Source of the DNA: Stenopsyche tienmushanensis
Lineage: Eukaryota > Arthropoda > Insecta > Trichoptera > Stenopsychidae
Assembly: GCA_008973525.1 (NCBI GenBank)
Contig: WACJ01000048.1
Span: 124,001-188,000 of the forward strand
Reading direction: 5' to 3'
DNA: 64,000 nt
Shown piece by piece: positions 33,690 through 44,835 of this stretch. A program made the translations under genes and the position numbers. Below the pieces are notes generated by a model. The model was not told the DNA's origin. It did not search any database and saw nothing but the letters and a program-made list of their open reading frames with translations. Positions within the stretch are counted from its first letter, which is position 1. Every line of letters starts with the position of its first letter.

Positions 33690-34265
33690 CTTAGCATTTC
33701 CAATGCGACTTCATATGATGCTTGTACTGATGCTGTGAACTGTGTTTTCTTAGTTTTATGGGGTCGTGCATTGTCATGTTGCAGAATCACTAAATTGTTC
33801 CTGATTAATTCTCTACTTTTGATTCTCGATTTGTTTCGCCCTTTCCAATTGCTAACAATACATATCTGCAGTTATTGTCTCACCAGATTTCATAAATTTA
33901 TACTGAACAATTCCTTGAATATCCCACCAAACCCACAAAAGAATCTTGCGGGTCGTCAATCCAGGTTTTGGAGTCGGAAATGGTTTTTATCTCAGCGAAA
34001 GTCATTAAGATTTTAACAACAAAACTTTGCACATGTTTTGTTGCTCTCCTTTGTTATCTTCGGACAATTCGTGCAAATCTTCATTTGATTCGTCTTTACG
34101 ATACGTTTTAAATGCTCTTGATTGAATAAAATCTAAGGATTTTTCAGTTCCAGGGGTGTCTTTTAAAGATCGGTTACCTTAATTAAATTTTGGAAACCAA
34201 ATTCAAATATTGCTAACAATTCAATGTGAATTTCATTTATGTTGTTCGTTCATGATGTTGATAGG
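33690..34265 (-). pseudogene. Mariner transposase, broken, next to the hAT relic
   Basis: On the minus strand the N-terminal segment reads WFPKFN-stop-GNRSLKDTPG, matching WFxKFRSGDRSLEDxPRSGRP of SETMAR/mariner-type transposases. After a stretch with an internal deletion, KPFPTPKPGLTT leads into ILLWVWWDIQGIVQYK and SGETITADMYC-stop-QLERAK, the region with the second catalytic Asp neighbourhood. Then LVILQHDNARPHKTK is the intact HDNARPH motif. Several stops and frameshifts are present. It ends beside the hAT N terminus at 33664, so it may have truncated the hAT copy. Confidence 0.85.
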
Positions 34266-34324
34266 TTTTGGGCTTTGACATTTAACCCTTAACAAAAATA
34301 ACATTTTTATTACTCATTAATATT

Positions 34325-34440
34325 ACTGAACAATACTTCTTTTTTAAAAAAAACCTAGAGAGATGCTGTATTCACCGTGTCTGGACATTAACTGAGCTCA
34401 AACAGACATCTATCAAAATCGGCAAGGATTTATCGATACA
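34325..34440 (+). repeat. Dispersed repeat family C, copy 2
   Basis: Same order of blocks as 8236-8350 (A-rich leader, AGATGCTGTATTCACCGTGT, CTGGACA, CTCAAACAGA, ATCAAAATCGGCAAGGAT). Confidence 0.55.
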
Positions 34441-35761
34441 TCAAATATTAAGGGATGTATTGGTAAAGCCTTGTAAAAAACTGTTCTTATTAATATTATT
34501 AGTAAATTGAGACAACCCTAAATTAACAATCAATTTTAATAGCGCGAAAAAGGAATGCTTAAAAACTTTGAAATGAACCCGCAGAATAGTATTTTTTTGA
34601 TCCTTGGAAAGTGTACAAGATAATGTTTTGATAAATTATTTATCCAAAACTGTATACAGAGCTTATCATTTCAGCTGAATGTGTATTTTCCCTGGAGATC
34701 CAGACGTAAAATATTCAATTTTTCACATATTTCAGTAAAAAAACCAAGTCTATCAATCATTGTAGGCTCTGTAATTGTTCAAACCTTTAGTTTTACCTTG
34801 TGAAATAATGATTTTTTTAAACTTTTTCAGAAGATTAAACAATCGGTCTAGTGTTTTGAATTTATTTTAACATCATATATTTGTATGAAATATAAGATCA
34901 ACTTGGGAATGTTCCATTTAATTATTTTTTCATTATTTCATTTTGCAAACATTTTTGACATCAAATTTAACACTATGCTACTTGTAGCTAAATCTAAATC
35001 ATATATTTTTTTCATATAATTTATACATTTTTCTATAACATACGACATTCATCGTATTATTCCACATGTGATCTAAAACCCAGCTCGCAATGTAATGCCT
35101 CGGGATGAATGTTTCATAACTTGTTGCTCGGTATTGGTAACCCATGGCATTATTGGATGGCACACATGAAAAAGAAGGACATTTATAAAGCCTTCAAAGT
35201 ATGATTGATGTTATCGCCGTGAGATTTGAAGAGTAAACCCCGACGGTTATGGCGTCACGTTCACGTTTTATGTTTTGTTAATATTTGGACAGTGAATTCT
35301 GACAGGGTTAATCTTCCCCGGATAAGCGGATTTAATTACTCGCAGAAATATGAAGATGCTAATATGGAGTGCTAAATTTGGAAGCATCCGCGGAAAACGT
35401 CGTCGTTTGGGGTAAAAATCATGCAAATTACGCGTCGACGAGACATGTTAATAATTCTATGTTAACCTGCTTATTTTGTGTGGGTCCATTAAAGGGTAGA
35501 TTGAAAAGTTAACACTTTGTTAACAGGATAGAACTTTGGGTTAGTCCAAAACTACTCTTGTGATACGTAAGACTACATGTACATTCAAAACTATCTTTGC
35601 TTGAATTTCAGATCGATATTCTACTTTATGGGAGACAATATCATACATAGACAATATTTATTATTTGTAGAAGCTCAAATGAATTCTATCAAATCACATT
35701 AGCAATCATCCATTAAAATGTATTTATTGTCTTCAATATTTTCCATATTTGTCATTTAATA
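34441..35761. other. Stretch without recognised genes
   Basis: AT-rich on the left; 35040-35480 is somewhat less so. No domain, repeat or RNA gene is supported. Confidence 0.35.
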
Positions 35762-35890
35762 CAGGGTATGGCAGGGAAACTACCCTTTTTTAAAAATAAA
35801 TAACACAAATAATATAGGAGATATACGTTTAATTATTTTTTTCATCTTACACAGAGACATTAAAAATTATATAACTAGTATATCTTTAAG
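35762..35890 (+). repeat. Family D MITE, left part
   Basis: After TA, CAGGGTATGGCAGGGAAAC, TACCCTTTTTTAAAAATAAA, and an ACACAGAGACATTAAAAATT block match the 24534 and 39998 copies. Right end absent. Confidence 0.6.
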
Positions 35891-36939
35891 ACAATTATTA
35901 CCCTTCCTATAAAAAAAAATTGCTTTGCCCTTAAGTAGTAAAACCCAAAATCTTTTCTTTTCATAAATCTTTTAAAATGGATAGCATATAGATATGCTAT
36001 ATTTATTTGGATTTACTTTTTGGCTAACCCTCGTATCTTCTTCGAGCTCTTGTTTAACATGCCATAATACATGGTCCATGCGAATAAAAGCAAAGTAACC
36101 TTTCATATCGAGCTTCATTAATCAAGTAGAAGCTTTCTAGACCATCATTTTTAGATGACCCACAATACCACCATTCAGCTGAAAATATTTCACGCCAATC
36201 CCACGCGTCGGAAATTTATACCAGCGAAGATGTATTGTTACAATGTATCCGCAGAATACGGCTCCTATACCATTTTCAATGGCGCTCAGCGCGTTATTTG
36301 TCAGTTTGTATATTAAATTTTACACCGATATACATTTCCGAGCAGAATTTGAAAATATTATCAAATATTAACGCCGGCACGTTGCTGTTTAGGGCAGGAA
36401 AGAAGACTTTATCCATATTAAATGCGCATCGCGGACGAGAGACAAGTGTGGGCGTCGCACAAAAGTTTCCCGACAATGGCTTATAAATAAGCACGAAATT
36501 AATTCGAATCCTCGATATCGTAAATTTTTCGCCGAACTGTAATATCTTCGTATAATTGTCGAGGAAAGTAATTTGCGAGAGTGTGGCTGGGAGCTCGGGC
36601 CGCAGACGATGTTCGATCATTCGGCGGCAAGTGCCCTTTGACATGCAAGTTCTACTGTTAATGGTGGTCACCATTAGGGTGGCCACGCCCTGCCGAGGGC
36701 TGTAAAGCCTCCGTCCAAGGCTGACCCAGTTGGGACCGGAGAGAAGAAAGAAAACTATCGATGACGTCAAACTGAAAATGTCATCAATCATTGAAAAGCG
36801 AGCGATTGAACCAAAGTTTTATAATGGCTAATAAGGCGAAACACACAAATAGATTGACTATTGATACCTTAGAGTTTACAAACTTTTCCTGCAACAGAAC
36901 ACCTTTTAAATACTGAAATTTTCACGGAACACCTTGTTT
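35891..36939. other. Non-coding stretch with an island at about 36180-36800
   Basis: The island is CpG-bearing and has long open frames on both strands (83 codons +, 165 codons -) without recognisable domains. TGACGTCA stands at 36762-36769. A candidate regulatory or untranslated region; the double-strand openness is best explained by composition. Confidence 0.35.
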
Positions 36940-38600
36940 ATTTTATATGTTGGACCCTTGAACTGCTTGATCTTTAAGAAGCTTCTTCTTGATAGCAGGC
37001 TCAATCAAGGAATGTTTTTGGACATGTCTTTGTTGCAGCATAATAAATGCAACATTAACTTGTCCATCTCCATGTCAGTTCTTCCGATGTTGGTTATCAC
37101 TCAAGACCTTTTTATCCTGCGCTGCCCAGAATAGTTTATTTACTCCCCTTATTCCGGTCAGCCAGCTCATCTGCTTTTCGCTAAGTCCCCGTCTTCCTTC
37201 TATCTTGCCTTCTAGCATCAATCGAAGAAGACTATATTTATTTCCTCGCAATACATGACCCAGATATGATATCTTCCTCTCTTTGATTTTTCAGCAGCTC
37301 TCTCTTGAATCCGGTTCTCCTAAGAACGTGTTAGTGTCGGTCCAGGGTATACTAAGTATTCTTCTGTTTATCTACATTTCGAATACTTTCAACCGGTTCA
37401 TAATGTTCACCTTCAGATTCCATGTTTTAACTGAACATATGTAGCATTTGGCCATTCTTTGTCGGAGTTTGAGGTTCATATTTTCATTACAGAAGAAGGC
37501 TCTCATTTTATTAAATGCAGCAAATGAAACTTCTATTTGGCACCTTACTTTTATATCTAAGTCGAGCGTGTTTGTCAGGATTTAGATGAGGTATTTGAAT
37601 CGGTCAACCAGTTCGACATCCACTCCATTTAACTGCAGAGAAGATCTAGAATAATTAAGTCTCCAAAATGTTATCGATTTGGATTTAGAGTCGTTGATTG
37701 TCAAACCTAACCCTTCTCTGGCAACATTGATCATATTTAGGAGGTTGGAAAACTGGAATACAGGTTAAATAATAGGGGTGACAAAATACAACCATGTTGG
37801 CCTGCTCTTTGTATAGTTATAGCCTCTGTATTTCCACTTCCATGTCTGATCTCTGCCGTTCGATGCCAGTGAAGGATTTTAATAAAGTTCTGATCTTTAG
37901 AGTCAATATTGCATTCTCTTAGCATTTCCATTAGTGTCGTGTGCCTTACCATATTAAATGCTTGCAAAAAGAAACAGTTTTAGTAAATGCGATAGTCATT
38001 GCAGTTCATTGGGTGTTGCTTCTTAAGTAATGTGACAAATGTCGTTTTCAACCAATCTTTGAGTATAATCCCTGTGTCATAAATCTTATTAAACAACCTT
38101 AACAGGAGCTGAATATTATCTTGGCTAATTCATTTTTAAAATTCTATTGGGATTTCAATCGGACAACACGATTTTATGTTGGCCGAATTTGCAATAGCAT
38201 GGAGAATTTCAAACTAGAGAATGGGAGGTCTTTCCAATTCACGGTCAATTGTAAAGTATCAGGCATGCTGGTGTAGTCTTCCTTGTTATCCCAGATATTG
38301 TATTCACTTTTTTGTGAAGCTCAAATGCATTGTGGGCTTGATTAAGACTTTCAAGTTCATCAAACAGCTGCCTCATCCATTCCTCCTTAGCCTTTTTGAT
38401 TTCTCGTTTTATATTTCTATATTGCATCTCATTATTCTTAGCCTTCCTTCGTTCTTCCACGAGAGAGAGAATATGGTCTGTCTATGAACGATTCTAGATT
38501 ATTCCATTGTATATGAACTGTTTCATCTGCGTCTACTTGCAATTCCCGTAATTTTATATACTTAAAGCATTGGCTAGCTTAATATATTCAAAATTATTTC
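36940..38600 (-). pseudogene. Non-LTR retrotransposon (CFDP2/RTE-like endonuclease-reverse transcriptase), degenerate
   Basis: Minus strand, in order: endonuclease C-terminal end KLRELQVDADETVHIQWNNL (about 38540-38490); linker ERRKAKNNEMQYRNIKREIK and EEWMRQLFDELESLNQAHNA (38460-38245); RT finger FNKIYDTGIILKDWLKTTFV with NDYRIY (about 38100-38000); then a direct jump to QAFNMVRHTTLMEMLRECN and GQHGCILSPLLFNLYS (37967-37737). The segment between, with part of the palm, is deleted. After stops and shifts come AAFNKMRAFFCNENMNLKLR, MNRLKVFEM, KISYLGHVLRGNKYSLLRL and LSEKQMSWLTGIRG, the usual C-terminal region. Clade placement is from memory of insect proteins annotated as CFDP2-like and is tentative. 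The catalytic YADD box was not found. Confidence 0.85.
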
Positions 38601-39997
38601 TTGGAATTTTTTGACCAATCCTTTAGTGGATCAAGCTTTTGATCTACGGGAACGTGAACATCGTCGTAAATCGACTTTCTCACATTGTGTCTGATATCAA
38701 GAAAAATTGCCATATGAGGGCCCAACATCACGAGGAAGTCTGAGAAAGTCTATTATAGATAGTTGTATGTCATTGTCGATGGTGTATTTGGCTATTATAT
38801 GCGACTGAACATTGTTCCACATTACATATGATATTTTTGGCTATACTTCAATCTCGATCGCTATGGTAAATAAGCAAGCACCACATGTTTTCTGAGTGAA
38901 TTCGAAAATAGTATTAAGACCATAAAAATGTAAGGAAGTTCACGTATTGGCTGAAGTTCATCACGCATCGCATATAAATAACACGGAAAGGTATTGAATG
39001 TAGAGCGACACGTTCCACCATAATTGTCGGACCGGCACGCAAAGATGATTTGTCAAATATGCATGTATCGGGTGAAATAAATATGAAACAGGGCCGCAAC
39101 CAGAATAGAAAGAGCTCACAGAGTGGCCTTCGCCGCAGTTAGATTTGATGGCCGTGCCCGGGGCGCATATAAAAGGGGGGCGCGCGCGCAAGACCTGCCC
39201 TCGGCGCAAATTCGCGTGTCGGGCCCGCGTAAAAAATGTGTAATTTTTTTAATGGATGTACGGCAAATAAAGACCGGCAAAACATTACTGTAATTGTGGC
39301 AATTTATGTTTAACGAGTGTTTGATTTCGATGTTGCTTCGCGGAAAAATTATTCGCCAACAGCGAGCGGGCGTCGTTCTTCGCAAATGGTAACAGATGTT
39401 GGCTCATTTTTTATTCACTGTATTTTTTTTTTCGACGTACGTGAAATGCCGGAAATTATGCGATTTTGCTCTACACAGGCGCTTACTTTAATTTGGGCAT
39501 GCTGGCGCAAAGGTTGACAGCCTCTGGAAATTCACATTTTGTATACGGTCGAATAAAACAACACGATCATCCCCTGTTTGTGTGCAGTTTCGGATGTTAA
39601 AAACATCGAAGCCACCACTGTTAATAATCATATGAGAATAGGGCTCGTTGAGGCAACCCCTAAGCATGTTAAGAATAGTTCTAGCGAGGAACGTGCAATT
39701 ATTAATTGAGGTGGCTGTAAAGGGGTGGATAGGGAGGAAGTTAGATAGCCGGAAGTGTTGAAATGGCAGAGATGTTATACAGGTAGAACTGAAGACCTTG
39801 TTATTTCACATCAGCAACTATGCATAGTTTCACCGCATTTCCATCGTCTCTCTCATCCCGAATTAATTCAATAAATAATATTTACATACACAAGTAGCAT
39901 TGTGGAGAAGATCACGATAAATAGGGGAATATTAATTAATAACATGTCTTGTCTATGTTTTTTAATTTAAAATTTGTCGATAAGCACGCTAAAAATA
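38601..39997. other. Non-coding stretch with a GC/CpG-rich island at about 39110-39520
   Basis: Apart from the TATA-box region listed separately I see no gene. Short open frames on both strands have no domain. Confidence 0.35.
39160..39215 (+). promoter_or_regulatory. Candidate TATA core promoter in a CpG-rich patch
   Basis: TATAAAAG at 39168-39175 is flanked by GC-rich sequence (CCCGGGGCGCA before, GGGGGGCGCGCGCGCAAG after), the most GC-rich spot in this part of the window. Transcription would begin near 39198-39206 on the + strand. It lies about 12.9 kb upstream of, and co-directional with, the host exon at 52104, so it could drive that gene's upstream untranslated exon. No initiator or donor site is convincing enough to link them. 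Confidence 0.3.
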
Positions 39998-40332
39998 CAG
40001 AATGCGGCAGGGAAACTACCTTATTTTAAAAATAAATAAAATAATTAATATAAAAATAATAATTTAAATATTTTTACTATGTCAAAGAAAGACATTTGAA
40101 GTTTTTTTATTCATTATATCTCTTATATAGTTCAATTTTAAAGCTACTCTTTACTCTTTCTAGCGTATCGAGGGGTATATTGTCGATAGCAGTTTAAATA
40201 TTGTTCTTCAGTTGAGCCAGATTTGAAGAGTTAAATGTCTCTTTATAATATGAAAAATAAATTAAACTTATATATCTTATACTGTTCGTGTTATTCATTT
40301 TTGAAATAAGGAAGTTTTCCTGCCGCATTCTG
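39998..40332. mobile_element. Family D MITE, complete, 335 bp
   Basis: Left end CAGAATGCGGCAGGGAAACT (after TA) and right end, reverse-complemented, CAGAATGCGGCAGGAAAACT form inverted repeats that continue for about 35 bp (CCTTATTT(T/C)AAAAAT). The interior is AT-rich and not coding in the sense expected of a transposase. It is the reference copy for the partial ones at 1572, 24534 and 35762. TA on the left suggests a Tc1/mariner-type target; the right flank is TT, so the duplication is imperfect. Confidence 0.8.
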
Positions 40333-40535
40333 TTTAATGCACTTATTCGCTTATAATCTTCGCCATTTCTTTTAACAACTTCATAGATTGATTGTGAAGA
40401 TAAATTACTTTTATTGATGATTTTTAGTTTATTTGAAATTTTCTGCCATAGATTTTGCAGTTTCAATAATGTCTATGTGTTTGGTAAAAAAAAATAAAAA
40501 AATACTTATTGACAGTGTCGTATTTGTCATACGCT

Positions 40536-40972
40536 AGGTGCGGAAAAAGCCGCAGAAAAACTCAATGCTGCAATCATAAAGACGGCTGAGGATGGACTTG
40601 GAAGATTATCAGCAGTAAAGAAGTCCGAAACTCTTTGGTGGAGTGCAGAATTGTCCCTACCAATTGGCCATCAGGGCAGAAACATTAAAAACTCCCCATG
40701 AGGGACCAGATGCGGCTCTGCCCGACTTGGAAGAACTGGTAAAAAATCTGAATTCCAGAAAATTTTCAGGAATAGACAGAGTTGATGGCAGGATAGTCAA
40801 GCATGCCTACTTCAAAATCGACGTTAAACTCTATCACATCTACAGAGAGTACTTCTCCTGCGGGGTTTTCCCAGCTGCTAAGGTAAAAACTGAAAAATCA
40901 CCCAGGGAACTAAAGGTGCATCATATTATCGTTCTCCTTATCAAATTACTAAAGCATCTTATATCTGTATGA
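40536..40972 (+). pseudogene. R1-like LINE fragment, endonuclease to reverse-transcriptase junction
   Basis: In one + frame EKLNAAIIKTAEDGLGRL then SETLWWSAEL is the end of an apurinic-type endonuclease (the PWWN.EL motif as LWWSAEL). After a frameshift, DLEELVKNLNSRKFSGIDRV and DGRIVKHAYF with YREYFSCGVFPAAKVKTE match the N-terminal RT segment (L..L...KA.G.DG....I.K......L...(F/Y)N.....G.FP..WK). It ends before the RT palm, so no polymerase site remains. It may be the same group as the LINE at 3742, but the two pieces do not overlap. Confidence 0.75.
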
Positions 40973-41699
40973 AAGATAAGGTCAGCTTGGGATGATTCGT
41001 CCTTTTCTATAAGGTCTTTTAACAATCTGTGTGACAAAGGATTTGTTCAAAAGATTTAATTGTTTTTTCTGGGTACAATTGGTTATATAATTAGCAACCC
41101 TTAATCTACATTAACACTTTCAATAAATGTTAAAATGTCTAAAAAACAAATCACTTTGACCATAAATCATAAATGAAACTTTTTCTAAACACATTTCATA
41201 TATAATATTTACAACTAGGTGATTTATTTTCACGCTTCGTCGATGTTTTTAATAGATTTCATATTAATAAATATATTTAATTTCTGATGATTTATACATA
41301 AACGTACTGAAAAAATAAATACAATGTCGAAAGAGAGAAAAATGCATTTTTTAAAAATATCGTACTATAACGAATTTGCACTCATTGCGGTTGCAATAAA
41401 CTGAATTTACCTGTAGAATTAATCTGGACTGCTTATATGAATTCATTACAGGTCAATTATGAAATCCCATGCCCCGATTCACATTCATTTTGATATAATT
41501 ATGCATGATAATTAGGTTAATGCACACATTCTCAGTTTATAACATTCAATACGGTATTTCATCAAACAATCATATTTTTATACTGTTTTCTGTCTTTATT
41601 TTTGGTAAGTCTGGTAAAATTAATTTTCACCATTGTATGATATTCATGTATAAATTGGATATATATGTATCAGAAGAGAAACAATAGATTTGTGAAACA
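40973..41699. other. Stretch without recognised features
   Basis: AT-rich; nothing supported. Confidence 0.35.
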
Positions 41700-42050
41700 T
41701 GCGAGGTTAACGCCATTGGATTGTCTACGTTAAAAGATTGGCGTTCACAGTTCAAAAAAGGTCATTTCGATTTGGATTATAAATCCAAAGACTGAAGAAA
41801 ACTAAAGGTACTCTAATAGAGTTATTGGATACCACCTTATCGATATGATGCTTAAAAAAATGGCTGTAAATCAATCAATCAACGGTGTAAAGATTAAAAG
41901 CTATAAAGAAGATTTGGAAGGTTAGTCACTTGGTTTTTATGAATATGAACCAATAAAATTGAAAACGTGGAATGAAAGTTTCAATCTAATAACTGCATTT
42001 CACTCTAAAGAATTATTACTTATTTAGACCCTTTACATGCACATTTTCTG
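41700..42050 (+). pseudogene. Mariner transposase N-terminal fragment, heavily decayed
   Basis: STLKDWRSQFKKGHFDLDYK then SKD and a stop corresponds to the ST...W...F..G.FD..D.(P/K) segment of mariner DNA-binding domains. A later frame gives AIKKIWKVSHLVF, comparable to the linker before the WVPH motif (MGKV.K...WVPHEL). Stops and frameshifts are frequent, and the catalytic part is gone. Moderate confidence, because only the first motif is clear. Confidence 0.5.
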
Positions 42051-43937
42051 CTTAATACATTCAATAATTTGTATATATTTTGATATTAAAGATTGGATGT
42101 AATTTCACTGATGAAATACGAATATTGCCTGTAAAATTATATTAAAACGCTTAAATGATTTAGAACTTATGCATCGTCCTAATACAAGCGACAATAAGTA
42201 CAAATAATTAAATAGCTTAATCAAGTGCTGATATAGTGGGTTAGATCTGGAACTATTACTATTTATGATTTACGATCATCTTGATCCAGGTTAACCCTGA
42301 TTTCCTGAATAAGTTATATGGTTCAAGGCTGTTAACAGCTATTTAAATTGGATTTTTTCTTACCCAAGAATCCTATTCAAATAATTATATCCTAATTTAA
42401 TTACATGTCCAATATTACCCGATAAAGAAGCCTTTATTATGTATCAAGAATTAAGAATGTCAATGTGTTAATTAATATTTTATGACATGATATACTTTGG
42501 GATGCATTTCTTATTTTTGTATACTTTTTAGTTGAAAATACTCAAATCGTCTTATTATGTTTCTTCATAATAATCGGAGATTGTATGTATTTAGCACAAC
42601 GATGAAGTTTTCATTATAATGTAGATCACACATAATTATATTGACAAAGACATTAATCTTAATAAAACAGCGATTTCCATAATGAATGCTTTCATAAACA
42701 AACTTCCCGAAAATTGTTTTCAATTTCGCAACGGCCTCATTAATAACTTTCATCCCTTCCAAGTGGACATTTACGACCTGGGTGACATCCAGACTCAAAA
42801 AAATGATCAATAAGCCTCGAATACTCGTAAAAGACACGTATAAAAAAACGTACGTCCCTCATATTTTTCATCCCCCGACGTGACTCGTGGGCGTTGCGTA
42901 TAGTGATATGATTTTCTTTCTCTATGATTCTTTAACATCACTCATCCGGGTTGAACTTCACCTTGTAAATCCTCCATTACGAACCTCAATATCTGAGTTG
43001 CAGGCTTTTGATTTATAGATTTTCATTTGGGCGTACGTGAGTCGAAAACCAAAGCCTCCAGCCGAAGCTACCGGCTCTGACTGGAAGTCATAACTCAGCG
43101 ATGTAACATCAAATGTCAGGAAAAACCATCACCCAGTTCCGAAATAAATCTCGAAATAACTTTAAATCTTAGCTTTTGTGTAAAAAAACAACACTGTAAA
43201 ACACGACTTTGTGCGATTTTTCTTCGCTTTGATAAGCCATCGCACATATACACATTCATTCAGTTCGAACTAGTTTATGTGAACTAGTACGGAAAGTTTG
43301 TTCAATATCCGACCGAGGTCAAGACTTAATACTTGTTTCTGGAAGATTTTCATTAAAACGCCAATCGAATAAGATTCCTATATCCAATTGTAAATATATT
43401 TTTAAACACATTGACTTTAAATTAATACTTTGATATCTTATATAATGCGTTGAAAACTTCATCCCGCGTCCATCGTCCTCGTTAATGGACTGCTAAGTGA
43501 TTTCATGAAATATTTCACTCTTTAACTTCGGACACTTCTGCGAACAGATGTTAAGCTTCAATTTGCGAAAGATGGAAAACTTTCTGCTAAACACGAGTAT
43601 CGGTCTCCTGAACGATATAAACTTTTCCGTATATATTACGAAATTTCTGAAATATCTTTGATGTCGAACGTTGTATCCAATATAACAAGACGTATTGAAC
43701 ATAGCTTATATATATTAATATACTGGGACCACTAAATCAAATGTTATTCCATTATAACTGTCAAGCCGCGCATTATTGGTTAGTAGTATATTTTTTACAT
43801 CGAATTTCAAATATCATTGGACTGCTGTAATATAATAGAACATAATATAATAGAACAGAGTGTAGTTTGATTGAGAGATTTGATCAATAATTTAAATCAT
43901 CAATTTGCTATTTGGTCATACATTGAATGAAAGTTTC
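42051..43937. other. Stretch without recognised genes
   Basis: A less AT-rich patch at about 42700-43130 has no domain on either strand. ACTAGT occurs twice near 43269 and 43283 in a small imperfect palindrome. Confidence 0.35.
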
Positions 43938-43996
43938 AAACCGATAACTGGTATAACCGTTATTTTTGCCGGAATATAAACCGAAACTGAACCGAT
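43938..43996 (-). repeat. Short dispersed repeat (family G), copy 2
   Basis: Reverse-complement match to 1269-1340 (CGGTTCAG, CGGTTT, CCGGCAAAAATAACGGTT). Confidence 0.4.
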
Positions 43997-44130
43997 TCAT
44001 AAATTTGGCACATGTCTTATGCAAAAAAGAGCGATATAATATGTGATTGTAACCATTCTTACATAGAATTTGCTAGTTTATATTTATATGGTAATACTGT
44101 AATCTTTACTCTTTGAATGAAATTTTTAAA

Positions 44131-44375
44131 CGCGAACTAAAAACTACTTCTCTCGATATTACCTTTTTTTTAACACGGTTGACATAATTATCTAATTTTT
44201 TAAATATATTAATTTACTTCAAACTTTAGACAATTTATTTCCATGGTACCCTCTATTGTCTCTACCAGATTTATATCAAAATATGATTTTTTACTATTTA
44301 AAAAAAATTGAAACTGAAAAAATAAGGCCAAAAAAAGAGTTTTTTTTAAACAATCGCCATTTTATAAAAAATATT
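44131..44375 (+). repeat. Dispersed repeat family E, copy 2
   Basis: Co-linear with 6433-6650 (see there); the shared blocks include CTCTACCAGATTTATAT and AAACAATCGCCATTTT. Confidence 0.5.
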
Positions 44376-44689
44376 ATATGTGTATATATATGTATATTTG
44401 TTATACCTTCAATCAATTATATGTCATCGACGTGATAGCTCTAAAATTATAGATGTTTTATAGAAAAAAAATCTATTACACTTGGGTCTATTTTTATGCA
44501 ATTTTGATGTTATGCGGGTTTGAAAAATAATGGAACCCATCCCTCATTTTTCTATAGAGGATAATTTTTTTTATGCGAATGCGCATTAAAAAAATCTAAA
44601 ATTAACATTAGCGCAAGTTGAAATCGTTATAATGTGAGTGTGTATAGGGCGGTGATAAATTTGATCAAATCAATTAATTATGTCATTCA

Positions 44690-44835
44690 CATATCATTAT
44701 CAATCGATAAATTTGTATTAACGATCTATACAATCATACGATGTACGCAAGACACTCTCCGTCTCTGTCTGTCTTCAAGCTCAACGTGTAAGAATGCTCT
44801 TTCTGAATCATTGGAATTCGAACACAACTCTGTGT
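44690..44835 (+). repeat. Dispersed repeat family B, copy with pyrimidine tract
   Basis: ATAAATTTGTATTAACGATC, ACGATGTACGCAAGACACTC, CGTCTCTGTCTG and CTCAACGTGTAAGAATGCTC match the reverse complement of 17280-17440. Confidence 0.6.

Noticed and set aside
36294..36791. 165-codon open frame on the minus strand
   Set aside because: Opposite strand is also open over part of it, no domain or start context, no splice logic; the GC-balanced island explains the lack of stops.
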